Part shown: positions 23,501 to 35,679 of the stretch, one piece after another
Numbering within the stretch: the stretch's first letter is position 1
Layout: every line of letters begins with the position of its first letter
DNA from: Panopea generosa
Taxonomy: Eukaryota > Mollusca > Bivalvia > Adapedonta > Hiatellidae
Length of the DNA stretch: 64,000 nucleotides
NCBI GenBank assembly: GCA_029582155.1
Contig: CM055897.1
Span: forward strand, 10,964,482 to 11,028,481
Reading direction: 5' to 3'
Position numbers and translations under genes: made by a program
The notes under the pieces: model-generated
What the model was told of the DNA's origin: nothing
Database searches by the model: none
What the model saw: the letters and a program-made list of their open reading frames with translations, nothing else

Positions 23501-23775
23501 ATTTCAACTGAATATATATTAAGGCGGACTCATCTGTTTCATGCCAGGCATTCTCATATTAAAGCAATATAATAGCAACCCATCGAGTTCAAATAAAATG
23601 TCACATATCAGAATTTATTGAAAAGTTGTAATTTGAAGTTATTTCACAGAAACCATATTAAGGAATGTTAAGTTTTGAATTTCTTTAATCTTTTATATGT
23701 TTTTAAAAAATTCCTAAAGATAAGTGAAACGATTTTATTTTTATTAAAGTTTTAATCTGATCATGTTTAGATAAC
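20600..23775. other. AT-rich intergenic or intronic sequence
   Basis: About 3.2 kb of strongly AT-rich sequence with no ORF over 80 codons, no RNA gene and no repeat I could delimit. A slightly more GC-rich stretch at about 22890-23070 has no readable product. Confidence 0.5.
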
Positions 23776-23779
23776 TACA

Positions 23780-24006
23780 TTAAACATACAGACATAACAC
23801 TACAGTAAACATACAGACATATCACTACAGTAAACATACAGACATAACACTACAGTAAACATACAGACATATCACTACAGTAAACATACATGCATAACAC
23901 TACAATAAACATACAGACAAAACACTACAGTAAACATACAGACAAAACACTACAGTAAACATACAGACATAACACTACAGTAAACATACAGACATAACAA
24001 TACAGT
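23780..24006. repeat. 25-bp minisatellite (9 units)
   Basis: Nine head-to-tail 25-bp units with core AAACATACAGACATAACAC, then TACAGT. Unit starts at 23782 and 23807 give the period. Copies are nearly identical (ACATAACAC, ACATATCAC and ACAAAACAC variants), suggesting a young array. Confidence 0.95.
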
Positions 24007-24009
24007 TAC

Positions 24010-26385
24010 AAACTTTGGAACAAATTCATAAACGAAGAAGCATTGCACATAAATATCTTTATGTTATGTTTTATCATAAAACTATGTTAAAAGAATGTCA
24101 TTTATAGAAATAATGTTTTAAACAAACAAAAGTTCGTTATGAATCAATCAGTGTTCAAGGTTGATTTTGATCAATCAAGATGTCACTTGACCTCACTCTT
24201 TCTCATTTACTCACATCATATAACGGGAAGGTGCAAATATCAGTAGCCCAAAGCATTCTCTTTTCCAATGCATTTTCCAACGATATACATTTAGAAAGTA
24301 CCATGAATTTAACAATCACTCCATAAATTGTCTTACTTCAGCGCCCATTAAACTTACATAAGGCATACCTTTTTGACAACAGATAATAGTTTAATTTCAA
24401 GGGTTTGTAAACTTGTTCAAAACTATAAATAATGATAATGCTTGCTGTATTCGGCAATTTCCGACAATTCTCCTTTTTGTTCGGGAATAGACAAATCAAT
24501 ACATGTATTTTGATGCACAAATTATGACATAGTGATGTTGGTGCGCGTAAACGCAAACGAGCATCTTAGATTCGCTGATCCGGCAATAAGAAGAAAGAAA
24601 ACAGAGAAAGACATCTTTTTATGAGAATCATAGCAATCTATCAATTCTTCCCGTTGAAAACTGAAACAGCTACTCTCTGTTGGTATTTGTTATCGCACTG
24701 TTGCGGCAAAATTGTTATACGTCACCAGTATGCCTTATCGCTGAAACGGAATGCGCAACAGAGTTTATTACAAGAATATGTGAAAACCAGGTAGCTATAT
24801 GTGAATAAGGCGGATTAAGATTACTCAGTGGTCAATAAATAAAACTAGGAAGGTGGGAAGACTACGGTATTGATGCACATGGTATTGATTCCGAAACAAA
24901 TATTTCTGTGTTTATATATTGACAAGCAAGGAAAACTTATCCTATTTTTGAATGTAATTCTGAGAGTTCTTATTACTATGAACGAGAAAAAAATATATGT
25001 CTATTATCTATATTGGCTAACTATTGGTAGGGCTGGATTATTACCTGAAATTTAAGGAAACAGATATATGAAACATGAAACGATTGGAAAGTCGTTGCCA
25101 CTAAACATTATGCTGTATCTAATTACAATTCATAAACGTTGGTGTGTGGGCTTCTTTTCTCCTCCACTTGATCCGGCAGTTAGATTTCTGAAGATGGTCT
25201 CCATCAACAAGGCATACTTTGTAATCACAAAAGAATCCAAAAGGAAGTTTATAGCTTTTTGTTTGAGGCAATAGAATGAGTCATAATATGCATGTTTTAT
25301 TAAAAGAAATAGTGATACATATAGTTTTCATGGATGTAGGTAGATAGATAAGTTATTTATACGCTCTGAAGACAATACTGAGCGCGTAATTCTGTAATTT
25401 TGATGGGGAGTCGGCGGCATGCGCCTCCAAAAATGTGAAATTTGAAGTACGCTTTGGTACAATCAAGTGTATTTTATACACATATTATCTTCCGAAAACG
25501 TATACTTTTTTTTGCCCAGGATCCACCACACACACCTGTTTTTTATTCGGTTGCGCACGATTATAGTTTAATACACAACAAATCCTTTTTTTGTCGATGT
25601 CAATATTGAGAGGCTACTTAGGCGTAGTAATAAGAAATACATTTTTATTTCTGTATGAATGATTGATCGCTTCCGTGCACGCAGTCGGTTAGAACATAAT
25701 GCACTCTAGGGTTTGACATTTTTAAATACATCCCCTTGTTTTCCCTGATGGTGTGTTGAATTGGGGATACATATCCTCTTGTATTATTGTGTCTAGTAAT
25801 AATTCTATGTATGCTAATTTGAAATGCCAACTAGCACCGAATATTTTAGCTTATGACGTATGCCCAAAATATAAATGATTGCATTATATTAAATTGTATC
25901 AACTCTTCCTATAACAATATTAGGTAACCTATTCACATACAAACTAAACAATATGATACACGTGATATTTTCCCACTTTGATGTATCTATCATATCGTTT
26001 TCGTCATTGACAACATATTCCGATAAATCAAATTTCCTCATTTCGCTTAAATATCAAAGTATTGTTGCAAATATTAGTTATTTATGGCAACATTTCTGTT
26101 CAATTATTGTCTGCCGTTTTTTAAAAAAGTATACAATTTAATCTTATTACGTTTAACATAAGATTAATGAAGAATTTGTGACGTGCATATCTCTACCAAA
26201 TATTGATAAAATAACGCGAACCATTAAAATAATTGCGAATTAATTACGTATACACTACAGCCAACTGATTTCATAAACTTAAATTGAAAACTGTATGTTA
26301 CTTAAAGTTAGATGTTTTATAATTTTTAAACATATAAAAAAAATCTTGAATAATGAAATTTGAAGTCAAATTTGTATTTTTGTAG
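24010..26385. other. AT-rich intergenic or intronic sequence
   Basis: Scattered short ORFs (24338-24556, 24870-25274, 25645-26141) have no conserved motif or coding-like composition. Nothing else is supported. Confidence 0.45.
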
Positions 26386-26391
26386 GTTTTT

Positions 26392-26521
26392 TTAACCCTT
26401 TACTCCATAGATACGCGTTTTCCCGCACCAATCACTTAAGGCATTTGAAAACAGTGCAGGAAGAGAAACGAGCAATCTGGACACTTCCTGCACTGTTTTC
26501 CACTCTGTGAGTTAAGGTTAA
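26392..26521. repeat. Foldback element: 17-bp perfect hairpin in a 130-bp imperfect inverted repeat
   Basis: GAAAACAGTGCAGGAAG at 26447-26463 is the exact reverse complement of 26484-26500, with a 20-bp loop. Outside it, TTAACCCTTTACTC (26392-26405) pairs imperfectly with GAGTTAAGGTTAA (26509-26521). This could be a small MITE or foldback transposon. A Rho-independent terminator is excluded by the eukaryotic context. Confidence 0.75.
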
Positions 26522-26524
26522 CAT

Positions 26525-28848
26525 AATTTATCGATTGCTGATACGTGGTGAATTAATGCTTTCAATATTAGAGGTGTCCAAAGGCGTCAATATGAAGTAA
26601 AGGATTAATTGCAGAATACACATTTTGTAATCATAAAATCATTCATTTTCTAAGTTTCTTAAATATACCAGAACCAATATTCCTTAAGTGTGTTAAACAT
26701 TTTATTAAATACATTTTGAACTTGATTAAATTCGTAATGTTTCAACCATAAATCTAATTATTAATAATCTGCCAAATATGTTCACAATTTATATATGTTA
26801 TGGAGGAATCCTTCTAATCCATATTTAAACTGATATGTATATATGTACATTTGAATTGATGAAAAATGTTTAAACAAAAGTTCATTGGTTTGCGGCTGCA
26901 TAAAAAATCGAATTCCCTTCGTCACATCAATACAAAGCTTAAATAATTGAACCCTCGCTACATTATTAGTTTTTAATGGAGTTTTAACAAATGTTGTTAG
27001 AGTAACTGTTATGTTACAAAAGGTTTAGGTGTTATTTTGTACTAAGCCACCCTTTTTATGAAGTCTTACCAACATTACTCTTACCATATTCTGTTTGTTT
27101 ATTACAGTTTTATTGTTATCCCTGGCCATATTTTTTATCACAGTAAATCAGTTTGAGCACAACAAAAATGAGAAACATATTAAAATGCCAATACGCTATC
27201 ATACTTTTCATTGATGACACTGAAAATGAAATAGTAAATATATCTAATTGAAGTGTGCGTGGTTCAAATGGAATAACGTTGGTGGTGGTTCGAATATCAT
27301 CTGAACGATTCAGCAGGTGAGGAATAAAGCAAAACATATTATGAGGCGACAGAGGTATATCAAAAATCTTGCTGAAAAAAATATTGTATTTCATTCATTG
27401 ACATGAATGTTTTCTATGTCTACATCGCAATCTAAATTTTATTCAAACCGTAATCTTAAGGCAATCCTGATTTTTAGAGACTTATTATCAATTAAATTGG
27501 GTAAATATTTATGATATTTTAATTAGTATACACTTGTATTTATTATAAATACAACGGTACTTTTCTAACATTTTATTCGAACTGTCAAATAAATAATACA
27601 TCCAAGAAGCAGTAATTGTCATACCGTTAACGTTATTGTCTTACTCTTGTTAGTATTTGTTAAAGGTATCATATGTTATGTGAAAACAGTTTGCTTAAAC
27701 AACAGGAAAATGTTTTGTTGAAAGGCAATGAAAGCTTATTCAGTTATCCATTATATCTGATAAGGATTCATTAGGGAGACATAACGCAACCAAAGGACGG
27801 AATTTGCAGACGCCTTTGTTTTTTTTATTCTATTTATGAGGGTTAATGGAATAGGTATCAACCTTCATGCCTAGTACCGGCTGTAGCAATATTCCATTTT
27901 CGAGCAGCGTTCAATCAACTCCATGATTCCGAGAAATACCACTAATTAAAAGGCGAAGGTCAATGTCAAATCAAAGTGCCAACGCCATTGTGGATGACAA
28001 TCACTGTTTTATCAAAATTGCAAATGTGCGAGAGCAACGTTTGAATTAAATTTTTACATTAATTTTGGTATTTCATGTCATAACTAATGCTGTTATCTTA
28101 GAGCCATGGGCGTGGGAATATATATCAATTTTTTAAGCAAATATTGATATATGTAAATAAGAAATCAGAAGAGAATTAATCTGGAGAATATTTTCTATCA
28201 GTTGTTTTATCGGAAATGACAGTTCACTGAGAATAATACCCAAAAGAATACAGCTGCACAAATATGACTGGTGTTTGAATATATGATATATATCAAACTC
28301 GTATAAATTCTGCTCTAGACAGTGAATAAGAAATTTTGTATAACTCGGATTCAATAATAGCTATTTTATACGTTTGCTTATTATTCAATTATGGGCAGAA
28401 ATAGGTAAAATATATGACAAGTACACAGCTGCAGGTGAAATCAATTTAACAATACCATATACGTCATACTAGCCACTTCTTCCATTTATTTCCTGATGTT
28501 TATTTTCTGATCTTATAAAATCACTTACAATAGTATGCAGGAACAAGGGACAGTCACCTTAATTTCCAAATTAATGTTGAAATAATTCATTAACTTCATA
28601 AAGGTTACAAAAAACTATAAACATTACGCGATGTTTGTAATTGTAATACCCTGTCTATGTTCAAGTATTAATCGTTGTTAAATTTTAAAGTCACAGTTAC
28701 ATTCCCATCAGTCAAACTGGAAATCGATAATATTTTGGAACATAATTTCTAATGAAACCAATTTTTGTAGAATAAATACAATAACAATGGTATTAATATT
28801 TAAAAAATATAACTATATGGAGAAAATGATGGTAATTAAAGTTATCTA
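26525..28848. other. AT-rich intergenic or intronic sequence
   Basis: The minus-strand ORF at 27116-27394 (92 codons) and that at 28133-28354 (73 codons) have no recognisable domain. No repeats are delimited. Confidence 0.45.
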
Positions 28849-28852
28849 CCAT

Positions 28853-29293
28853 GGGCCGGTTTCACTTAACATTTCAACTTAAGATTCTCCTTAACTCAAA
28901 TTTTTGAAATATTGTAACTTCATTTACACTGAAAATGTTGCATGTTACCATTTTCTAATGAGATAAGCTTCAATTATGTGTTCATTTAACAGAACATTCT
29001 TTTATTTTGGCTTAAGCATTACAAAGGCTTTTCACCATAAATAACATATATAAATACATAATCAAATACATAAGGCACATGCAAAAATGCATATCAATAT
29101 TAAATACAAACATTTTAGAAAATATGGTAGTAATAATAATAATTATGGTGGTAATAGTAAATATAATGAGAGTGAATAACATGGCTGGTTGACTTGTTAT
29201 TAACATATGACTTTATAATATAATCAAAAATATTAGCTTATTAGGTGTAATGATGTCGAGAAATAATTAAGAGATGTTTAGTTAAACCGGCCC
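28853..29293. mobile_element. 441-bp MITE-like element with GGGCCGGTTT terminal inverted repeats
   Basis: The left end GGGCCGGTTTCACTTAA (28853) and right end TTAGTTAAACCGGCCC (ending 29293) are inverted repeats over about 17 bp with one or two differences. CAT is found directly outside both ends (28850-28852 and 29294-29296), compatible with a 3-bp target duplication. The interior is AT-rich, contains TAATAATAATAATTATGGTGG-like simple sequence and has no transposase, so the element would be non-autonomous. Superfamily is uncertain; a 3-bp duplication would fit PIF/Harbinger-like elements but also others. Confidence 0.7.
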
Positions 29294-29704
29294 CATATAC
29301 TTTATAAGCATTCGTGCAAATAAAGCTTATATGGATAAGCTCAAACATATCAGCAAATAGGTATACATTCTGATTTAGTATATGAATCAAATACAACCAA
29401 TACATACATGTACTTTAGGGAAAGTGTATTTGTTTTTGTTTATCTGTAACTTAAATACATTTTATATTCAATACCTAACTCATACTTTTTAAAATGCCAT
29501 ACAATAGAACAAGCATATCACACACGTTTTGTATTTTAGTCCATTTCTTAACTGTGAACAAACATAACATACACGTACAGTGTTTCTATTAAACGTTTGC
29601 TTATACGAATATGTAATAGAAATAGTATGGCTGATTTAAATTTAGGTATAGTATAAAACATACATAAACAACGGAAAGACATTGTTGAAAAATTAATCAA
29701 AGGG

Positions 29705-29885
29705 TACTCTGTGGCCGAGTGGTCTAAGGCGCAGTCACCAGATCACTCACCTCTCACCGCTAAAGTCGTAGGTTCGAGAAGGTGATGCTATCAGACTCAG
29801 TCTGAGGTCTTCCTCAACCAATAATACCAATATATAATCTGAAATGTGTTGAAAATGGCATTCAACCTCATTCAAAAAAAAGATG
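29705..29885 (+). mobile_element. SINE family D with tRNA-Leu-like head
   Basis: The head has A-box sequence TGGCCGAGTGGTCTAAGGC (29712-29730), typical of tRNA-Leu, an extended variable region, and B-box-like GGTTCGAGA (29771-29779). The body follows: CTTCCTCAACCAATAA, then a tail GAAATGTGTTGAAAATGGCA followed by TTCAACC. The 3' acceptor stem is absent and the arms are degraded, so it is not a functional tRNA gene. The tail is the same as that at 35490-35630. From memory, SINEs ending in a GTTGAAAxTGGCGTTAAAC-type motif are common in molluscs. Confidence 0.8.
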
Positions 29886-29889
29886 AAAC

Positions 29890-30900
29890 TACACCGACGG
29901 ATTACAAACACGATCTCCAAGTGAACAAATAAATAGTACAAATTATTTCTTCGTTTTCATGGTTGTCTCAAAAAACCAAGCCCTAACATAATCATTCCTT
30001 TCGTTTATATGTCATTGCAATTGGTAATTTTATCACATAATATCTATTGGAATGACTTTGATATGACCATTTACGTTTTTCCTGTATATATATATATTTG
30101 GCTTTTGTAACTGGGTTTTCTTAGAATGCTACGTCCCATTTTTTTATATACGTATCAATCGAACAATAAACTTTTCGTAAATAAATTGAAATAAAACTCT
30201 GAATTTTTAAGAATTAGAAGGTTAAACTAATGAGATCATTCTGTTTATTTTCAATACATTGTATACGCTAATTAAGGAATTCAATTTTGTGCTAGGTTGG
30301 TAACCAGTAGCTGGAATTATATTGCTTTCACAATTGATGAGTTATAGCAGCGAGTTCCCATGTAATTCTTTTGCAAAACTTTATTGTTAAATGGCTATTA
30401 AAGGTGAATTCGATGAAAGTGTCCCAACAATACATTTATTCAAACATTTTATAAATCAAATTTATCTAGAAATAACTTTTAAACATTACAAACCAAAAAT
30501 TTGATATATATATATATTTCACGAACTCATTATATAGATATTGTTACATATACATATGTATTGTATATGTAACAAGTACTTCATAATATCTACTATTAAC
30601 TATAACAAAATATTTTTACCACTATAAGTCTCACTACACAGTTGAATTTTGTTCTTTGTTCTATAGAAAATAAGGTATAAGATTTCAATGGTAAAAAAGA
30701 AAACCACATATATTTTTTTAAAGTATTTTTTATCATAGCTTTCAACTTTTAATTTTAATTTATATGTATCAAGGCCACCGGCCCATACACAATACAATAA
30801 TAAACAAATATATACAATGCATAGTAGTGTGCACATGTGATATAATTATGTCAGTTACTAATATATTTATACACACATTTCACATATATATATATATACA
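29890..30900. other. AT-rich spacer with (TA)n tracts
   Basis: Contains TA-rich microsatellite-like runs near 30085-30100, 30503-30517 and 30880-30900. The last lies directly beyond the LINE C-terminus on its 3' side and may be the LINE's 3' tail. The ORF at 30600-30836 has no motif. Confidence 0.45.
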
Positions 30901-30919
30901 TAGATATTCAATAAAATAA

Positions 30920-31663
30920 CTAGATACCGTCTATGTGTGAATTTCTCAATGTGATTGCATAATTTATAAACATTGCTAAATTTCGTACAGTATTTTCATT
31001 TTTACTAGACATTAATATTTTAAACTTGCTCAAGGACGGGGATTCAAAATATTTCTTTGGCAGATATTCTAAGCGTAGCACTCTATATAATGGACATATA
31101 TACTTGAAGAAAGTGGTATTCTGTTTCAATTAGTTAATCACAGAATATGCAATAACGCATTTCTCTTAGAATATTCATTTGACGTCCTTTTTCAATCTTT
31201 AAAATATGAGAAGAAGTTCTAAATGTAACAATACTCTGTCTGAACTTAAGTATGTTAATATATTTTAAATATGGTTCGAACTGAAATTGCATTTAAACTC
31301 TCTATACAGTACTAACTTATTATTCTGTGAGCAATCAGCATGCCAGTTTTGAATACATTGGTCTTTAAGTCTATTTATATATTGTGCGACAAACAATTTA
31401 TGGTTAGCTACATTCTGCCTTTCCCAAACATACCAAAATCCATTGTTATACAAATTCACACGAACAGTAGACACCAAATTTTTGTGCCCTTGTTCGTCAA
31501 CGTATTTAAGCATATTATAACATTTTTTAACATATCTGGTATTTGGTAAACTCAATATTCTTAACCAAAAATTAAAACAACGTTTAGCAGCTACTATATG
31601 CATAGGATATCTCTCACAGTCCTCCATTACTGCGGCATTACAAGATCTAAATAGTGCATTCAT
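30920..31663 (-). pseudogene. LINE ORF2 C-terminal region, frame-broken
   Basis: The readable segment at 31663-31265 (132 codons, including KRCFNFWLRILSLPNTRYVK and KLVLYREFK) continues after a frame change as FRTSSHILKIEKGR, CIFC and ETEYHFLQV near 31230-31095. A second shift leads to CPLYRVLRLEYLPKKY and NTVRNLAMFINYA, ending at 30920. The pattern KL.Y..FK, FR.S.H.L.IE.GR, C.FC, E.HFL..C is characteristic of the end of many LINE ORF2 proteins and contains the CCHC-like cysteines. At least one in-frame stop (after CIFCD) disrupts it. Confidence 0.88.
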
Positions 31664-32830
31664 ATATCTTTTACATGCATAAATATGTACACGTTAAACG
31701 CAATATAGTTGTTCTAGACCCCACATTTCAGCACCATATATAAATACAGGACAACATTTTGTATCAAATATTTTAAAGAATGTTGAAGAAGGCATAGGTA
31801 GTAAATCATTCACACCTTTTAGAACAGATATTAAATCTCGTTTAGCTTTATTCGCCATATTTTTAGACATTTTATAAAGTGGTAGTTTTTAGCAAACCAA
31901 CATAGGAAAAAGCGTTTACTGTTTCTAATTGATGATTTCACGCCTAGCTAACTGGCCACTGTTTTTAAACACAACAATTTTTGTTTTTCCTACATTTAAA
32001 ACCAACAGGCAGTCCAAACAGTACTGATGGAGATAATTTAGTTGTTGCTGTAAACAGCGAACAATATCGGCAATTAATGCTACATCGTCAGCAAAAAGTA
32101 ATGAAAAGATTTCAGTGATCTCAGGACATACGTATATGTGTTAGCAACAGTTGCATTTAATTCATTTATAAAAATTGTAAATAATATAGGGCTTTACTTT
32201 CAACCTTGTGTAAGTCCAAGTGGACAATTCAAATACTTTGTAAAGGTTGATCATTCTTACTTTAGCTTTTACGGATCGATAAATACTTTTTATAAAATGA
32301 AATGGATGGCCTTTAATTCCAATTTGTTGTAACACTGTATACAATTTAGATCTGTTACCAGAGTCAAACTCTTTTTTAAAGTCTACGAAAGCCACATAAC
32401 AGGTTTATGTTTCTTATATAAATATGTGCTAATCAAGGAATACAAAACAAAGCCATTATCAACGGTCGAAAAGCCGGAACAAAAACCTGCCTACGACTCG
32501 GTTATTTTACCAAAAGCGTTAACAAAAAAGGTAACCCGCTTAGTCAAGATACTAATGTATAGTATACTAAAAATATATATAAGAGATATGCCTCTGTAAT
32601 TGTCTGGATCATTTATTTGCCCCTTTTATGTACGGGAACAATTATACATTTTGTCCATGAAGCTGGAAATTCTAAAGATATATAGATTCTATTAAACAGT
32701 TTCCGAATAAATGGTAACAAAATATTACTGCCATGAATAAAATGTTCTGCAACAAGATGACCACTTGCAAATTATTTTGGGTCGATACCCTTTACTGCAT
32801 CAACAATTTCGTCATCTGTGATGTCATTGT
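31664..32830 (-). pseudogene. LINE reverse transcriptase domain, disrupted
   Basis: On the minus strand, SWTKCIIVPVHKRGK and DNYRGISL lie near 32660-32584, VDFKKEFDSGNRSKLYTVL is at about 32389-32330, and the catalytic FADD is encoded at 32095-32084, followed by LNVGKTKIVVF near 32010-31980. Downstream, IKRDL-type and FIYGAEMWGLEQL sequence leads into the C-terminal region. The aspartates of FADD are present and the first catalytic motif retains VDF. The frame shifts several times and stops interrupt it, so no full-length enzyme can be made. Confidence 0.92.
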
Positions 32831-33437
32831 TAAACATAATTACTTACAATATCATCTAGGTCAAGATTTACATCGCTATCGTCTTCTATAATTGCATCAC
32901 CATTACTATTAAAAACATGTTTAAAATGATTGAACCACTGATATGAAGAAAGTTTTGGGACTTGACCCTGAACCTGTGTATATAACTTTAAATTCTTCCA
33001 AAACATCTTTGAATGTTTAACCGATGATTTCAGTTTATTCAAATAGCATCATTATAAGTCTTTTTCTTACTTTTACATAAATATTTATACTGTTTACGAC
33101 CGTCCATATTCAGATCACACGCTAATTGGCTACGTCGCCATTTGCGAAGCAGTTTATTTTGTTTAGTTTTAAGAGATCTGCACTCACTGTCAAACCATTT
33201 CTTTGACGACCGATTTTTAGAGTCACCCTTTAAGTATTGAAATCGTGCACTACAAGTTAAAATAGTTGACTCAAATGTATTAACGATATCTTCAATTTCA
33301 ACATTTTCATCATCTATTTTAGCACTTATATTATCAAATATTCCATCAAGTACATTTTCATACAGCAAAGTTTTAAAATTTTCAGCACTATAACTATCAA
33401 AACAATATTTTGTCGACAACTGTTTAGTCATGAGCAC
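32831..33437 (-). pseudogene. LINE ORF2 endonuclease-RT linker
   Basis: Two open segments (33437-33039 and 33042-32830) carry the linker between endonuclease and reverse transcriptase. It is lysine- and serine-rich, with KKWFDSECRSLKTKQNKLLR and FWKNLKLYT, ending in DLDDI; ITDDEIVDAVKGIDP follows in the RT lead-in. WFD.EC..L+...N is typical of this linker in LINE proteins. Confidence 0.85.
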
Positions 33438-33450
33438 ATCAAATACCTAC

Positions 33451-33855
33451 TCAACATTTTTTTATAACGGCCCTACCTAAGGATAATAAAAAAGGCAAGT
33501 GTTCACCGTCTGACCTGGTCTGTATTTCAAAATCAATAACACTATGAAATATGTTTCTGGTAGCAATAAAATAGTCTATAGTACTACATCCATGTAAACT
33601 GATATATGTAAAGCCACCGTAAAATTTATCAGACCCCAATCTACCATTTATGATTAATGATTATTTACATAGAGTTATCAAATCTCTACCAAATTTGTTA
33701 ATTGTATTATCTTGGTTATATCTCTTATTACAATGGTTATCAACAAATATATCTACATACTCTGGAGAGCTTTTGGGTGGCAAATATAAACATATCAGTA
33801 TAAAATTTGTTTGCAGGAATGTATACTCACATAAAAATACGTAAAAATACACAAT
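33451..33855 (-). pseudogene. LINE endonuclease domain remnant
   Basis: Segments FILICLYLPPKSSPEYVDIF (around 33810-33750) and GCSTIDYFIATRNI then GEHLPFLL (around 33600-33480) match the middle and end of the exonuclease-endonuclease-phosphatase fold of LINEs, where STIDYxIxS and SDHLP are conserved. The normal D before H is replaced by GE. The N-terminal catalytic residues are missing because the element is truncated here. Confidence 0.85.
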
Positions 33856-33859
33856 AACT

Positions 33860-35485
33860 AGTAGGTTAACATGCTTGATTTTTTAAAGAGGGTGCAGTGA
33901 CACCCTGAGATTTCTTTTAAAAAAAAAAGTCGTCAAATGCTCACATATACATGCATATGTTGAAATCCTATAAAAGTCACGATTTTAACACCAGTGATGT
34001 TCTATTGCAGTATATGCTATGCTATGCAAGAAATAACAACCACTAGAACCATTTTGAAATATTTCATAACCAATGTACATAGGCCTTTTTTAATCGTAAG
34101 AATCATGTTACCGTGGGAAAAAGGGGCGTGTTTGTGTAGTGAGAGGTATACCCACAACAGCAACCTCTTGTATTTGATCTACTACCCTTTTAACAACATG
34201 AGCTGCATATATCTACATGTATCTGTTTTATATGACATGTGTATTATCATAACTGTATGGCAAGCAAATGCATTATTTGTGGTAGACGATGATCTCATAC
34301 ATTTGTATCAAGCCAACATAACGGAATGAAGTTTATTAGAACACATCGTGATATTGTAACATTATTTAAATTTGGAATATATCTACAACACCAATTGTTC
34401 CGATACTGCGTCATATTTGCCAATTTAGACATGAGCTTACAAAATAATCATTACTCCTGTAATGTTGTTTTTCGTCTGATTTCAAATTAATCTTCATAAA
34501 ACTGAGTAGAAAATAAACCTATTTCTACCGAAGACGTGAACCGTTGATTTTCTTATTTGAAACATAATTAAATTACCTGGCTATGATATATTTGGTTTTA
34601 AATTCAAATTTCCTTTCTTACATTCTAATAGTCATAATTCATCTAACTTATATTCGTTTGTCTTTTGTGCAAGATACTATGGTATTAAGAAGGAAAATAT
34701 TAGTTTCAATAGTGCTAGTCGAGACACAGCTGTGCAAGCTTGAGTCAACTGAGTGGATTCCAATTTTTCTCTTTATTTGTAATATATTTCGATAGAGGCG
34801 TAATGGAAACACGTGGGCGTTTTGTAATAATGTTTCTTTGGTTACACAGAAAACCTATTCATCTCTCTTTAAAAGTGATCGCATTAATACGCCTCAATAA
34901 TTGAATCAAATGTATAATATAAATTGCCGATCAAAATGTGTTATTAAATGATTAAAACGATAGTATTATGGTAATTTAAACCACATGCACGTGCTTGCTG
35001 CCACATTTCTCAGCGATGACTGTAGTGGTGGTAAATTTGTTGACGCTCTTCCGTTCCATGATAAGACAACGCCAGGAGCAAATATTGTTGACTCTTCAGT
35101 GAAGGAAACATGTGATACCCTCAAGCTCAAGGGCTCCGAATGAAGCGTTATGATATATTTGAAATTGATTTCTATTTTTAAGCAAAACTGAATAAGCGCC
35201 ATGATTACATAGGTCCAGGAACAATAACACATGTACACATAGACAAATGCCAAGGGTATGTGGGACATATTTCTTCAGCAGTAACACAGTCCATAAGACT
35301 GCTTTATAATTCCTTGGAGAATCAACCAATCCAAATCCTTATGAACAAACTAAATAATAGTGTTTAGTTTCGTATTTGTTTAGCGCTCAGTGCTTCGAAT
35401 TGATATATTATAATAGATGTATTGATAACAAATTTCATATTGTTACATTATTATAAGTAAACTCGCTCCAGAAACGCTATGAGAG
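33860..35485. other. Intergenic sequence, nothing recognised
   Basis: ORFs at 33994-34329 (+, 111 codons), 34583-34795 (+) and 34966-35329 (-) are without motif. No repeat could be delimited. Confidence 0.45.
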
Positions 35486-35489
35486 AAAG

Positions 35490-35635
35490 TTTGCCAGTTG
35501 TTTGCGGATGGACGGTGGTTCCACTCAGATTTGTTCTGATAAATATATTCCACCAATGAAACTAGATATGCTATATATAACTTCAAATGTGTTGATGATG
35601 GCATTAAACCACATTCAATAATGTTAACGGAGGTA
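35490..35635 (+). mobile_element. SINE family D body and tail, head missing
   Basis: Contains TTTGCCAGTTGTTTGCGGAT, GACGGTGGTTCCACTCAGAT, TTCCACCAATGAAACT and the tail CTTCAAATGTGTTGATGATG then GCATTAAACC. This is the conserved central domain and 3' end I associate from memory with a widespread molluscan SINE. The tail matches 29840-29870. No polymerase III head is readable upstream, so it is truncated or decayed. Confidence 0.78.
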
Positions 35636-35679
35636 AAATATGTTTAAAAAAGTATCAACAATTCCATTAACATTTCTTA

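Larger units (their letters stand above)
30915..33855 (-). mobile_element. 5'-truncated non-LTR retrotransposon (LINE)
   Basis: The minus strand reads, from 33852 down to 30920, as an apurinic/apyrimidinic-type endonuclease remnant, a connecting segment, a reverse transcriptase and a long C-terminal region, in the order expected of LINE ORF2. The reading frame is broken by multiple stops and frame changes. The N-terminal part of the endonuclease and all of ORF1 are missing, the usual outcome of incomplete target-primed reverse transcription. The LINE clade cannot be fixed by eye; the YGAEMWGLE and CKRYM phrases in the post-RT region suggest the broad CR1/L2/I/Jockey range. No clear target-site duplication was found. 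Confidence 0.93.

Noticed and set aside
27116-27394. 92-codon minus-strand ORF with a hydrophobic C-terminus
   Set aside because: No homology I can recognise, AT-rich codons like the background, and no start context or splice signals.
29705-29790. tRNA-Leu gene
   Set aside because: No closing acceptor stem after the B-box, which itself is altered, and the sequence runs into a SINE body and tail.
31340-31549. Plus-strand ORF inside the LINE
   Set aside because: Antisense shadow of the LINE ORF2 C-terminal region.
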